Source of the DNA: Hyphomicrobiales bacterium
Lineage (GTDB): Bacteria; Pseudomonadota; Alphaproteobacteria; Rhizobiales; Rhizobiaceae
DNA length: 64,000 nucleotides
NCBI GenBank assembly: GCA_900470195.1
Contig: UEIJ01000002.1
Coordinates: 186,001-250,000 of the forward strand
Direction of reading: 5' to 3'
A program made the position numbers and the translations under genes. Shown in pieces: positions 48,058-60,454 of the stretch. The stretch's first letter is position 1; each line of letters starts with the position of its first letter. A model generated the notes under the pieces. It was not told the DNA's origin. It was given only the letters and a program-made list of their open reading frames with translations, and searched no databases.

Positions 48058-51015
48058 ATGAAAAAAGGCGATCATCTCTTTCTCGTTGACGGCTCGGGCT
48101 ACATTTTCCGCGCCTATCATGCCCTGCCACCGCTGACCCGCAAGACGGACGGTCTGCCGGTCGGCGCCGTCTCGGGCTTCTGCAACATGTTGTGGAAGCT
48201 GCTGAAGGATGCGCGCAATACGGATGTGGGCGTGGTGCCGACCCATTTCGCGGTCATTTTCGACTATTCGTCGAAGACCTTCCGCAATGAGCTTTATCCC
48301 GATTACAAAGCCAATCGCACGGCGCCGCCGGAAGACCTGATCCCTCAGTTCGGCCTGATCCGCCAGGCAACACGCGCCTTCAACCTGCCCTGCATCGAGA
48401 AGGAAGGTTTCGAGGCCGACGACCTGATCGCGACCTATGCGCGACTGGCGGAAGAAGCAGGCGGCGATGTCACCATTGTTTCTTCCGACAAGGACCTCAT
48501 GCAGCTCGTGACGCCAAGCGTGTCCATGTATGACAGCATGAAGGACAAGCAGATTTCGATCCCCGAAGTGATCGAAAAATGGGGCGTCCCGCCGGAAAAG
48601 ATGATCGACCTTCAATCGCTGACCGGCGACAGTACCGACAATGTGCCGGGGATTCCCGGCATTGGCCCCAAGACGGCGGCGCAATTGCTGGAGGAATTCG
48701 GCGATCTCGACACGCTTCTGGCCCGAGCGTCGGAAATCAAGCAGAACAAACGCCGCGAGAATATTCTGGCCTTTGCCGACCAGACCAAGATCGCGCGCGA
48801 GCTTGTGACGCTGAAGAACGACGTGCCGCTGGACGTCGATCTGGACGGACTTGTGCTGGAGCCGCAGAACGGGCCGAAGCTGATCGGCTTCCTCAAAGCC
48901 ATGGAATTCACCTCGCTCACCCGCCGTGTGGCCGAGGCGACCGATACGGACGCTTCTTCGGTCGAGCCGAGCCATGTGGAAACCAACTGGGGTGCCGACG
49001 CATCGACGGCCGACCTTCACGGGCCAGACATGGATGTCCCGTCCAAGGCGGATGGCGAAGTGACGGTCGTGGCCGTGACGGCAACGGTGACCGTTTCCGC
49101 AACGGAAACCGGCTACAGACCGACAGCGCTTGCCGAAAAACGTGCCGAAGCGGCGCGCGCGCAAAAAATCGATACCAGCGCCTATACCTGCATTCGCGAT
49201 ATCGCCACGTTGAAGCAATGGCTCGCGGAAGCGGTGGAAATCGGCCTCCTGGCCTTCGACACGGAAACCACTTCGGTCGATCCGATGCAGGCGGAACTGG
49301 TCGGTTTTTCGCTGGCGCTGGCGCCGGGCAAAGCCGCTTACATTCCGCTCCAGCACAAATCCGGTGCGGGTGATCTTCTGGGCGGCGGGATGGTCGAGGG
49401 GCAGATTCCGCTGGGCGAAGCGCTGGCCGCCTTGAAGACGGTGCTTGAAGACGCTTCGGTCCTCAAGATCGCGCAGAACATGAAATATGACTGGCTGATC
49501 ATGCGGCGCTATGGGATCAACACCGTGTCGTTCGACGATACGATGCTGATCTCCTATGTGCTGGACGCCGGCACCGGCAGCCACGGCATGGACCCGCTAT
49601 CCGAACGCTGGCTCGGTCACACGCCGATCGCCTACAAGGACGTGGCGGGCAGCGGCAAGAGTGCCGTTACATTCGACATGGTGGATATAGACCGTGCAAC
49701 GGCCTATGCAGCCGAGGATGCCGATGTCACGCTGCGGCTCTGGCAGGTGTTGAAGCCGCGCCTTGCGGCGGAAGGGCTGATGTCGGTTTATGAACGTCTG
49801 GAGCGCCCGCTGATTGATGTGCTGGCGCGGATGGAGGAACGCGGCATTTCCGTTGACCGGCAGGTGCTTTCGCGTCTTTCCGGCGATCTGGCGCAGGCTG
49901 CCGCTGCCTATGAAGACGAGATTTACGAGCTTGCGGGCGAGAAATTCACCATCGGTTCGCCGAAGCAGCTTGGCGACATTCTCTTTGGCAAGATGGGCTT
50001 GCCCGGTGCATCCAAGACAAAGACCGGCCAGTGGTCGACCTCCGCGCAGGTGCTGGAAGACCTGGCCGCCGAAGGCCATCCGCTGCCGCGCAAGATCGTG
50101 GACTGGCGGCAGCTCACCAAGCTCAAATCCACCTATACCGATGCGCTGCCGGGTTTCATCAACGCTGAAACCAAGCGCGTTCATACATGCTATGCGATGG
50201 CGTCCACATCGACGGGGCGCCTCTCCTCATCCGATCCGAACCTGCAGAACATTCCGGTGCGCACCGCCGAAGGACGCAAGATCAGGACCGCTTTCATCGC
50301 CGAACCCGGCAACAAGCTGATTTCGGCCGATTACAGCCAGATCGAATTGCGCGTTCTCGCGCATGTTGCTGATATTCCGCAATTGAAACAGGCGTTTGCC
50401 GACGGCATCGACATTCACGCCATGACGGCATCCGAAATGTTCGGCGTGCCGGTGGAAGGCATGCCGTCGGAGGTGCGCCGCCGCGCCAAGGCGATCAATT
50501 TCGGCATCATCTACGGCATTTCCGCCTTCGGCCTGGCGAACCAGCTTTCCATCCCGCGCGAGGAAGCGGGGCAATATATCCGCACCTATTTCGAGCGTTT
50601 CCCCGGCATCAAGGATTATATGGAAGCGACCAAGGCATTCGCGCGTGAGCATGGCTATGTCGAAACCATTTTCGGCCGCCGTGCGCATTACCCGGATATC
50701 AGGGCGTCCAATCCGCAGATACGCGCCTTCAACGAGCGCGCCGCCATCAATGCGCCGATCCAGGGTTCTGCCGCCGATATTATCCGCCGCGCCATGATCC
50801 GCATGGAAGACGCATTGGCGCAGGAAAAGCTCGCTGCCCGCATGCTGTTGCAGGTGCACGACGAATTGATCTTCGAAGTGCCTGAAAACGAAGTCGAAAA
50901 AACCATTCCGGTGGTTCGGCATATTATGGAGAATGCGGCGATGCCTGCCGTCTCGCTTGCGGTGCCGCTGCATGTCGATGCGCGTGCAGCGCATAACTGG
51001 GATGAGGCGCATTGA
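48058..51015 (+). CDS. polA: DNA polymerase I
   Basis: A 985-residue enzyme for Okazaki-fragment maturation and repair. Three domains: 5'-3' exonuclease (about residues 1-300, with VSSDKDLMQLV and GDSTDNVPGIPGIGPKTA), 3'-5' proofreading exonuclease (about 380-580, active DTETTSVD is intact) and polymerase (about 600-985) with motif A DYSQIELRVLAH, motif B RRRAKAINFGIIYG and motif C QVHDELIFEV. A linker rich in Thr, Val and Ala near residues 300-370 is longer than in E. coli, as usual in Rhizobiales. The upstream region contains two strong hairpins. Confidence 0.97.
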   Translation: MKKGDHLFLVDGSGYIFRAYHALPPLTRKTDGLPVGAVSGFCNMLWKLLKDARNTDVGVVPTHFAVIFDYSSKTFRNELYPDYKANRTAPPEDLIPQFGLIRQATRAFNLPCIEKEGFEADDLIATYARLAEEAGGDVTIVSSDKDLMQLVTPSVSMYDSMKDKQISIPEVIEKWGVPPEKMIDLQSLTGDSTDNVPGIPGIGPKTAAQLLEEFGDLDTLLARASEIKQNKRRENILAFADQTKIARELVTLKNDVPLDVDLDGLVLEPQNGPKLIGFLKAMEFTSLTRRVAEATDTDASSVEPSHVETNWGADASTADLHGPDMDVPSKADGEVTVVAVTATVTVSATETGYRPTALAEKRAEAARAQKIDTSAYTCIRDIATLKQWLAEAVEIGLLAFDTETTSVDPMQAELVGFSLALAPGKAAYIPLQHKSGAGDLLGGGMVEGQIPLGEALAALKTVLEDASVLKIAQNMKYDWLIMRRYGINTVSFDDTMLISYVLDAGTGSHGMDPLSERWLGHTPIAYKDVAGSGKSAVTFDMVDIDRATAYAAEDADVTLRLWQVLKPRLAAEGLMSVYERLERPLIDVLARMEERGISVDRQVLSRLSGDLAQAAAAYEDEIYELAGEKFTIGSPKQLGDILFGKMGLPGASKTKTGQWSTSAQVLEDLAAEGHPLPRKIVDWRQLTKLKSTYTDALPGFINAETKRVHTCYAMASTSTGRLSSSDPNLQNIPVRTAEGRKIRTAFIAEPGNKLISADYSQIELRVLAHVADIPQLKQAFADGIDIHAMTASEMFGVPVEGMPSEVRRRAKAINFGIIYGISAFGLANQLSIPREEAGQYIRTYFERFPGIKDYMEATKAFAREHGYVETIFGRRAHYPDIRASNPQIRAFNERAAINAPIQGSAADIIRRAMIRMEDALAQEKLAARMLLQVHDELIFEVPENEVEKTIPVVRHIMENAAMPAVSLAVPLHVDARAAHNWDEAH

Positions 51016-51158
51016 GGTTTGGCCGGTTGACCTGAGCGGCCCAACCCTATAGGGAAGCATTAATTCTGTTGCTTCGGTGGTCGTCAGGGGAGTCGTGGAC
51101 ATGTGGTTCGCGACCAATGGGTATACGGCTTGAGAAGCTTTTTTCGTGAAAGTGGTTC

Positions 51159-53084
51159 ATGTCTTTGCCCGAAACCATCGCTCCGGCTCTGTCCGGAGCA
51201 TTAGCCGCTCGCGGTTATAATACGCTCACCGCCGTCCAAAACGCCGTTCTGGCTCCTGAAACGCTCGATGTCGACCTTCTCGTTTCCGCACAGACCGGAT
51301 CGGGCAAGACAGTCGCATTCGGCCTTGCAATGGCCAACACCATCCTCGAAGACGAACTGCGTTTCGGCGATGCCGGCGCGCCGCTTGCCATGATCATCGC
51401 GCCAACGCGTGAACTGGCGCTTCAGGTTCGTCGCGAGCTGGAATGGCTCTATGCCGATACCGGCGCGCGCATCGCATCCTGCGTTGGCGGCATGGATATC
51501 CGCACCGAGCGTCGTGCGCTGGAACGTGGCGCCCATATCGTTGTCGGCACGCCCGGACGCCTGCGCGATCATATCACCCGCGATGCACTCGACATGTCGG
51601 AACTGCGTGCCGTCGTTCTCGACGAAGCCGACGAAATGCTCGACATGGGCTTTCGCGAGGATCTCGAATTCATCCTCGGCGAAGCGCCGGAAGACCGCCG
51701 TACGCTGATGTTCTCGGCAACCGTGCCGAAGCCGATTGCCCAGCTTGCCAAGCGCTTCCAGAACGACGCGCTGCGCATTACCGTCCAGAGCGAAACCAGC
51801 CAGCACGCCGACATCGACTATGTCGCCATGCCGGTGCCACCGCATGAGCGCGACCACGCGATCATCAACACGCTGCTCTATTACGACAGCCAGAACTCGA
51901 TCATTTTCTGCTCGACCCGCGAAGCGGTGAAGCACATGGCAAGCCGGCTTTCCAATCGCGGCTTTGCGGTTGTGGCACTGTCGGGCGAGCTGAGCCAGGC
52001 TGAACGCAACAACGCGCTTCAGGCGATGCGCGATGGCCGTGCCCGCGTTTGCGTGGCGACCGACGTTGCCGCACGCGGTATCGATCTGCCCAATCTCGAT
52101 CTGGTTATTCACGCCGATCTGCCGAACAATCCTGAGACAATGCTGCACCGGTCGGGCCGCACGGGTCGCGCCGGTCGCAAGGGCACCTGTGTGCTCGTCG
52201 TGCCGTTCTCGCGCCGCCGTACCGCAGAACGTCTCCTGCATATGGCCAAGCTCGATGCGCAGACCATTTCCGCCCCAAGCATCGCTGCGGTTCAGGCAAA
52301 GACCAACGAGCGCATCTTGAATGCGGAAGTCTTCAACCAGCCGGTTGAAGAAGAATATCAGGATCTTCTGAAGGCGCTGACCGAGCGTTACACGCCGGAA
52401 CAGATCGCCGCCGCTTTCCTCAACCGCGAAGTTGCTTCCTATCCGGCAGCCGAAGAAGTTTCCGACGCGCCGGTGCATCCGGTCGGCGGCAAGAAGCCGC
52501 GTGAACGTTCCGACCGTGGTGATCGGGGCGACCGCTTTGAGCGCGGCGAACGCCGTGAACGTGGCGAGCCGGGCGAACGTTTCGACCGCAATGCATCGTT
52601 TGACGGCGTGTGGTTCTCGGTTTCCGCCGGCCGCAAGCATCGCGCCGATCCGAAGTGGCTGCTGCCGCTCATCTGCAAGGCGGGCGATGTGTCGAAGCGC
52701 GACGTCGGCTCGATCAAGATTTTCGACAATGAAACCCGCTTCGAAATCACAGCCTCGAAGGCTGATGAATTCCGCCGCTCGGTGGAGGAACGCGGCACGG
52801 GCGAAAAGGGTCTCGTGATCCGCACGGCCGTAGCAGGGGCAGGCGGCGACGCTGCTCCGCGCGAAGGCAAGGGCGGCTTCAAGCCCCGTGGCGACAAGTT
52901 CAAGGAAGGCGGCTTCCGCGACGGCTACAAGAGCGATGGCTATAAAGGCGACCGCTCGAAGGGCGACAAGTGGGACAAGCCGCGTGATTTCTCCCGCGGA
53001 GACGATTTCAAGAAAGACGGCTTCAAAAAGGGTGGTAAAAAGCCCGAAGGCGGCGGTTACAGCAAGAAGCGCCGCGGCGAGTGA
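51159..53084 (+). CDS. DEAD-box RNA helicase with DbpA-type C-terminal domain
   Basis: A 641-residue helicase. Motifs: AQTGSGKT (I), APTRELA (Ia), GTPGRLRDH (Ib), LDEADEMLDMGF (II), FSATVPK (III), FCSTREAVKHM, and HRSGRTGRAGRKG (VI). After the core comes a Glu/Arg-rich linker, a DbpA-like RNA-binding domain (about residues 485-560, FDGVWFSVSAGRKHRADPKW) and a Lys/Gly/Asp-rich disordered tail. The group (DeaD/DbpA) acts in ribosome assembly and cold adaptation. Start at the ATG after GTGAAAGTGGTTC; no strong ribosome site. Confidence 0.93.
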   Translation: MSLPETIAPALSGALAARGYNTLTAVQNAVLAPETLDVDLLVSAQTGSGKTVAFGLAMANTILEDELRFGDAGAPLAMIIAPTRELALQVRRELEWLYADTGARIASCVGGMDIRTERRALERGAHIVVGTPGRLRDHITRDALDMSELRAVVLDEADEMLDMGFREDLEFILGEAPEDRRTLMFSATVPKPIAQLAKRFQNDALRITVQSETSQHADIDYVAMPVPPHERDHAIINTLLYYDSQNSIIFCSTREAVKHMASRLSNRGFAVVALSGELSQAERNNALQAMRDGRARVCVATDVAARGIDLPNLDLVIHADLPNNPETMLHRSGRTGRAGRKGTCVLVVPFSRRRTAERLLHMAKLDAQTISAPSIAAVQAKTNERILNAEVFNQPVEEEYQDLLKALTERYTPEQIAAAFLNREVASYPAAEEVSDAPVHPVGGKKPRERSDRGDRGDRFERGERRERGEPGERFDRNASFDGVWFSVSAGRKHRADPKWLLPLICKAGDVSKRDVGSIKIFDNETRFEITASKADEFRRSVEERGTGEKGLVIRTAVAGAGGDAAPREGKGGFKPRGDKFKEGGFRDGYKSDGYKGDRSKGDKWDKPRDFSRGDDFKKDGFKKGGKKPEGGGYSKKRRGE

Positions 53085-53095
53085 TTGACCGGATG

Positions 53096-53129
53096 GAGCG
53101 TTTCTCCTGTTGTGAATTGAGAAACGCTC
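53096..53129. repeat. Perfect 11-bp inverted repeat between convergent genes
   Basis: GAGCGTTTCTC (53096-53106) and GAGAAACGCTC (53119-53129), 12-base loop. It lies just behind the helicase stop and 25 bp before the end of the convergent hydrolase gene. No T run, so its use as a terminator is uncertain; it may be another short palindromic repeat. Confidence 0.65.
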
Positions 53130-53153
53130 TGCCCGAATTATGCAATTGACGAC

Positions 53154-54152
53154 TCAAAGTGTACCAAGCGTTCGGTTGAAGAAACCTGCTATTTCCGCAT
53201 TGATCTTCTGGTGAAGCGCGAAGCGGTTGATCTTTGGATTGTCGATGCACAGTTCTGGTGCGGACTGCGTCAGTTGTGATGAGCAAGGGGCAAGAAATGT
53301 GAAATGTCCCGCGTTCGAAATAACCTCCAGTGCTGTTTTGGAGGCCAGCTCATGGGCAAGAGCAATTGCGTTGTCGGAAGGTGACAGTTCTTTGTCCTCG
53401 CTTCCAACGAATATAAGCGCTGGAACAGAGATTCGCTTCAATTCTTCCGGCGGGAATATGACGCTGAAAGGCGCAAGCAAGACCAGAGACCGAATGCGCG
53501 GATCAAGCGAAGGTGCGAGCTCAGGCCGGTCGTTTCTGATTTTTCCCTGTGCTTCGCACACATGCCGGTCATCAGGACGCTGGGTACAATAACTTTCAAG
53601 GCGAGAAAAAGTCGGTTTTGCTCCGGCGAGGATGAGCCCTGTAGTACCCCCTGCAGAAAATCCGACGAAACCAATTCGGTTCGAATCGATATGCGGAGCG
53701 AGCATCTCACTTTTGAGCGCAGCGTTCAAAACTGCCGTTATCTGCGCGGGCCTGCCATAAATGTTACTGACCGCGCCGACTTGGCTTGTATCCCGAAAAT
53801 TATCGCCCGGGTGTGTAACACTGATAACGATATTACCTTTACGGGCAAGAGCGGATGCAAGGTCGTGATGGCTCCACATGCTCCCGGCGCTACCATGCGA
53901 GATTACTATCACAGGATAGCGGCTTTCCCCGATTTTACCCAATTTGGATGCAGCAACTTGATAAGGGCCAATTGAGGTCTCCCCGGTCGGCAAGGAACTG
54001 GGAAAGAACGCAACAGCGTCCATTGGTCGTTGCGCAACTGGATCGGTCACATCAAGTTTCCCGACGCCAACTCCTTCGTTGCTTCCGGCCTTTACAGGTA
54101 CCAAGGCAATAAGCAGTGCGCACGCAGTAAGCAGCAATTTCAAGTACGTCAC
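53154..54152 (-). CDS. Exported alpha/beta hydrolase
   Basis: About 332 residues from a GTG start at 54152, which follows AAGGA at a suitable distance and gives a signal peptide (TYLKLLLTACALLIALVPVKA). An ATG at 54230 is in frame but would add an uncharged AT-rich extension. Hydrolase features: oxyanion region VIVISHGSAGS, nucleophile GFSAGGTTG near the middle, acid in FVGSEDKELSP and histidine in SNAGHFTFLAPC. It resembles dienelactone hydrolase/PAF-acetylhydrolase-like esterases; substrate unknown. Composition is AT-richer than the neighbours. Confidence 0.8.
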   Translation of the reverse strand: MTYLKLLLTACALLIALVPVKAGSNEGVGVGKLDVTDPVAQRPMDAVAFFPSSLPTGETSIGPYQVAASKLGKIGESRYPVIVISHGSAGSMWSHHDLASALARKGNIVISVTHPGDNFRDTSQVGAVSNIYGRPAQITAVLNAALKSEMLAPHIDSNRIGFVGFSAGGTTGLILAGAKPTFSRLESYCTQRPDDRHVCEAQGKIRNDRPELAPSLDPRIRSLVLLAPFSVIFPPEELKRISVPALIFVGSEDKELSPSDNAIALAHELASKTALEVISNAGHFTFLAPCSSQLTQSAPELCIDNPKINRFALHQKINAEIAGFFNRTLGTL

Positions 54153-54543
54153 GATTGTATCCTTGAAGATTGGTCTTAAGATATTAGTGTGTAGTATATA
54201 TTTGAAAGGAAACTCCGATTCAGTTTGCATGATTCGAATTTAGTAGATTTAAATAATATTGGTAGAACAATTATAAATTGAATAAATTATCATTTGGTAT
54301 GTTACTATGTATTGGAGCCAAAAATTTTTGAAGTATATAATATAGTCATCAATAAATTGGCATATATTTGAATATGGTCTGGTGTTATTATTTCAAAATA
54401 TATTGTTATTCTATTTGCGCTTTTCGGCAAGGTTGCATAGCCAATAGGGCGGTATGTATATGGCGATTTTGCCTGTCGGATTCAGGGGGCGCCGTGCTTT
54501 CATTCGAACGCACCACGAATGCGCGGCGTTCTAAGGGAATGCG
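54153..54543. other. AT-rich intergenic region
   Basis: About 390 bp between divergent genes, markedly AT-rich between 54180 and 54420, unlike the rest of the window. It carries the promoters of the hydrolase and transporter genes. I see no gene or known repeat in it. Confidence 0.55.
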
Positions 54544-55440
54544 ATGTTGATGCGCCGGATCGCACTCCTTGCTTTCGCAATCAACCCCATTCTATGGGCG
54601 TCGTTCTATACCGTCGCCAAGCCGGGAATTGTCGAAACCGATCCGCTCCTGTTCTCAACCCTCGAACTGCTCTGGACGGTTCCGGTGGGAGCCCTCATCC
54701 TCGCCTGGCTGATCCACCGTATCACGCTGCGCAATTTGTTACGGGGCATGATCGCTGGGACGAATCTTTATGCGGTGGTGTTGCTAAGTGCAGCAGCACT
54801 CTACCTGACCACTGCTACGGAAACCGCAATTTTCCCGGCCTTGAACGGACTATTGGCGGTTGCATTTGCATGGCTGTTTCTGGGGCGCGAGGCGGATAGG
54901 AAGACATGGCTTGCCGGTATCGTTGCAGCAATCGGTGTCTTGTCCGTCTTGCCAGCTTTTGGGAATCGATTTGCCGGCAACTTCGTCGCTCTGCTGAGCG
55001 CCGTTGCCTACACCAGCTATATCTACGTTGCCGAGCGGGTAACGCGGGACAGTGATGCGGATGTATGGACCATTTTTGCATCCGAACTGCTGACCATGGC
55101 TGCTTATGGCAGCATTCTCGTGCTAGTTATCGGCAGCGGAAGGCTCCTGTTGAACCAAGTGCCGTCAATGTATTGGACCGCCTGCTATGTCGGGATAGGG
55201 ACGACGGTCATCCCCACGGCGATCTCGATCATCTTTCAGCGTTATGTGCCGCCGGTCACGACGGCTTTTCTCTACACCCTTGAGCCGATCTGGAGCGCAG
55301 CTCTCGCCGCCGGCGCCCTTGGAGAACATCTAAGCGTCCGCAGCTATCTCGGCGGACTGGCTATCCTGCTCGGCGCGGCGTTGCATAGTTTGCCGCTATC
55401 CAGCTTTCCACTCGTGCCGAGCAAGAAAGACAGTCAATAA
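54544..55440 (+). CDS. DMT superfamily transporter (EamA)
   Basis: A 298-residue protein with ten predicted helices in two five-helix EamA halves (first about residues 1-135, second about 150-290, starting FVALLSAVAYTSYIYVAERV). The C-terminal half ends in TAFLYTLEPIWSAALAAGALG, the typical EamA repeat motif. It probably exports a metabolite or amino acid. Start at ATG 54544; a second Met follows at residue 3. It is unlike its core neighbours in context and may be accessory. Confidence 0.85.
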   Translation: MLMRRIALLAFAINPILWASFYTVAKPGIVETDPLLFSTLELLWTVPVGALILAWLIHRITLRNLLRGMIAGTNLYAVVLLSAAALYLTTATETAIFPALNGLLAVAFAWLFLGREADRKTWLAGIVAAIGVLSVLPAFGNRFAGNFVALLSAVAYTSYIYVAERVTRDSDADVWTIFASELLTMAAYGSILVLVIGSGRLLLNQVPSMYWTACYVGIGTTVIPTAISIIFQRYVPPVTTAFLYTLEPIWSAALAAGALGEHLSVRSYLGGLAILLGAALHSLPLSSFPLVPSKKDSQ

Positions 55441-55480
55441 GATCGAAGCAACGGTGCTCGACGCACCATTGCCTTCTTCA

Positions 55481-57973
<2,493 letters not shown>

Positions 57974-58169
57974 TCACGCGACAAACATGGCTTTAATATA
58001 GGTGCTAACGGCGTTTTTTCCAAATTTTGGCAGTAAATTTGCCGGGGATTCCGGCAGCCTGTCCGTATGAGGGCGATCCGGGCGCTGCACGGCTTCTGGA
58101 ACCGCCACAATTGACGCTTATATCCGGTTTGACGGGGGCGTTCTTGTTTTATGACGAAAGGAACGCTTG

Positions 58170-59564
58170 ATGGAAATTGCGGACGTCATGAGCGAAAGAC
58201 CTGAACCATTCGTGCCGCCTGCGCCGCGCCCCCGCGAAAAGCCGGTGGGGCGTTTCGAGATGATGCGGGTTGTCTACAAGAACCCGCTCGAGCTTTGGGG
58301 CGAGCCTTCCTATAACGAGCGCTGGATTTCCGTCAGCTGGTTCGGCATGAAAACCATCATCGCCAACGATCCGGGCTTGATCCGGCATGTGCTGGTCGAC
58401 AATGCCGCCAACTATCCCATGTCTGCCATCCGCCAGCGCGTGCTGCGCCCCTTGTTGCGCGACGGTCTTTTGACGGCGGAGGGCCAGGTGTGGAAACGGT
58501 CGCGAAAAGCCATGGCGCCGGTTTTCACGCCGCGTCATATAGGCGGTTTTGCCGAGACCATGCGCGACCGGTCTCGCCAGTTCGTCGAACGATACAAAAC
58601 CCCCGGCACGATCACCGATGTCGCGCATGACATGACGCTGCTTACCTACGATATTCTCGCCGAAACCTTGTTTTCGGGCGAGATTGCGGGCGATCCAAAC
58701 GATTTTGCTCATCAGATCGACCGGCTTTTCGAGACCATGGGGCGGGTCGATCCGTTCGATCTTCTGGGGTTGCCCGACTGGCTGCCGCGCTTCACGCGGT
58801 TGCGCGGACAGCAATCGCTGGGTTTCTTCCGCGAGCTGGTCTCAAACACCATCGCGCTCCGCAAAGCCCGCATGGACAAGGGTGAAGATGTGCCGAGCGA
58901 CTTCCTTACCCTGCTTTTGCGGGCTGAAGGGCCGGAGGGACTAGGCCGCTCCGAGATCGAGGACAACATTATCACCTTCATTGGCGCTGGCCACGAGACG
59001 ACCGCCCGCGCACTTGGCTGGACGCTCTACTTGCTCGCCAAGGCGCCGCGCGAGCGCGAGCGTATCGAAGCCGAGATCGATGATTTCTTCGCAAAGGGCG
59101 GGCGCGATCTGCCGCCGCAGGAATGGCTGGCGTCGCTGCCTTTCACGCGTGCGGCCTTTGAGGAGGCAATGCGGCTTTATCCGCCAGCACCTTCGATCAA
59201 CCGCGAGGCTGCAACCGACGACACATATGACGACCTGAGGATTCCCAAGGGCGCGACTGTGCTGGTCATGCCGTGGGTCATCCATCGTCACCGGCTCTAT
59301 TGGGATCAGCCGGATGCTTTCATGCCGGAACGTTTCTGGCCCGAAAACCGCGAGAAACTGGACCGTTTTCAGTACTTGCCATTTGGTGCAGGCCCGCGCG
59401 TCTGCATCGGCGCGAGCTTTGCCTTGCAGGAAGCGGTTATCGCTCTGGCCATACTGCTTGATGGCCGTCGTTTCGAGGTGCTGGAAACGACGAGGCCGTG
59501 GCCTGTGCAGAAACTCACCACCCAGCCGCAAGGCGGTTTGCCGATGAAAGTGGTGAGGCGTTGA
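58170..59564 (+). CDS. Cytochrome P450
   Basis: A 464-residue haem-thiolate monooxygenase. I-helix oxygen-binding motif IGAGHETTARAL near residue 272, ExxR in FEEAMRLYPPAPS near 330, and the haem-ligand cysteine in FGAGPRVCIGASFALQEA near 410. Soluble bacterial type without membrane anchor. Start at ATG 58170, preceded by GAAAGGAACG; a later ATG at 58188 is possible. No ferredoxin partner gene is nearby and the substrate is unknown. Its stop abuts directly on the convergent fghA gene. Confidence 0.93.
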   Translation: MEIADVMSERPEPFVPPAPRPREKPVGRFEMMRVVYKNPLELWGEPSYNERWISVSWFGMKTIIANDPGLIRHVLVDNAANYPMSAIRQRVLRPLLRDGLLTAEGQVWKRSRKAMAPVFTPRHIGGFAETMRDRSRQFVERYKTPGTITDVAHDMTLLTYDILAETLFSGEIAGDPNDFAHQIDRLFETMGRVDPFDLLGLPDWLPRFTRLRGQQSLGFFRELVSNTIALRKARMDKGEDVPSDFLTLLLRAEGPEGLGRSEIEDNIITFIGAGHETTARALGWTLYLLAKAPRERERIEAEIDDFFAKGGRDLPPQEWLASLPFTRAAFEEAMRLYPPAPSINREAATDDTYDDLRIPKGATVLVMPWVIHRHRLYWDQPDAFMPERFWPENREKLDRFQYLPFGAGPRVCIGASFALQEAVIALAILLDGRRFEVLETTRPWPVQKLTTQPQGGLPMKVVRR

Positions 59565-60413
59565 CTATCGCTTCAAACGCTCTGCATGCCAGCGGAGATG
59601 ATCGCCCATGAAGGTCGAGATGAAGAAATAGGAATGGTCATAACCTTCGCGCATGTTGAACGTGAGGGGAATGCCAGCCTTCTTGCAGGCTTCTTCCAGC
59701 AACCACGGGCGTAAGCCTTCGTCGAGAAAGCCGTCGGCAGTGCCCTGATCGACCAGAAATTCCGGGAACTTGTAGCCGTCCTCGATCAGAAGCGTTGCGT
59801 CATAGGCACGCCATGCACGCTCTTCCAGTCCGAGATATTTTTCCAGCGCCGGTTTCGACCAACCGGCAGTCGAGGGCTGCACGATGGGCGCGAAAGCCGA
59901 TGCTGATTTGAATCGGTCCGGGTTTTTCAACGCAATGGTCAGCGCGCCATGACCACCCATGGAGTGGCCGGTGATTGCCTGCCGCGTCATGTCGAGCGGG
60001 AATTCTCGTCCCACGAGATCGGTTAGCTCTCCGATTATGTAGCTGTACATCTGGTAGTTTTCTGCGAAGGGTTCCTGGGTCGCATCGACATAAAAGCCTG
60101 CGCCCTTGCCGAACTGCCAGTTATCCGGCTCGTCCGGGATATTGTCGCCACGCGGACTTGTATCTGGGCAAATGACGGCAATTCCGAGTTCTGCGGCCAA
60201 TTGCCGATATTCGCCCTTGTCCATCACGTTTTGATGGGTGCAGGTCAGACCGGAGAGATACCAGAGCACCGGCACGGGGCCGTGTTCAGCCTGTGGCGGC
60301 AGAAAGACGGCAAAGGTCATGTCGCACTGGCAGGTCTCGCTTTTATGGCGATAGACACCCTGCGTTCCGCCAAAACTCTTTGCGGTCGAGATCGTTTCCA
60401 GTGTCGTTGTCAT
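59565..60413 (-). CDS. fghA: S-formylglutathione hydrolase
   Basis: A 282-residue esterase-D type serine hydrolase, releasing formate and glutathione from S-formylglutathione. Nucleophile GHSMGGHGALTIAL near residues 148-161, opening FGGTQGVYRHKSETCQCDMT, and SGLTCTHQNVMDKGEYRQLA as in the family; catalytic histidine in YDHSYFFISTF. Last gene of the formaldehyde operon, 41 bp behind the DUF1345 gene. Confidence 0.95.
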   Translation of the reverse strand: MTTTLETISTAKSFGGTQGVYRHKSETCQCDMTFAVFLPPQAEHGPVPVLWYLSGLTCTHQNVMDKGEYRQLAAELGIAVICPDTSPRGDNIPDEPDNWQFGKGAGFYVDATQEPFAENYQMYSYIIGELTDLVGREFPLDMTRQAITGHSMGGHGALTIALKNPDRFKSASAFAPIVQPSTAGWSKPALEKYLGLEERAWRAYDATLLIEDGYKFPEFLVDQGTADGFLDEGLRPWLLEEACKKAGIPLTFNMREGYDHSYFFISTFMGDHLRWHAERLKR

Positions 60414-60454
60414 AAGAGTTCCAGTTCCTGATTTTGCGCGCGGATCGGGCCGCT

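Noticed and set aside
47822-48061. A 79-codon frame ending at the polA start
   Set aside because: No family signal and it begins inside the second hairpin; more likely non-coding leader.
53096-53129. Inverted repeat behind the helicase as a standard terminator
   Set aside because: The stem is perfect but lacks a T run on both strands and the loop is long, so it is listed as a repeat.
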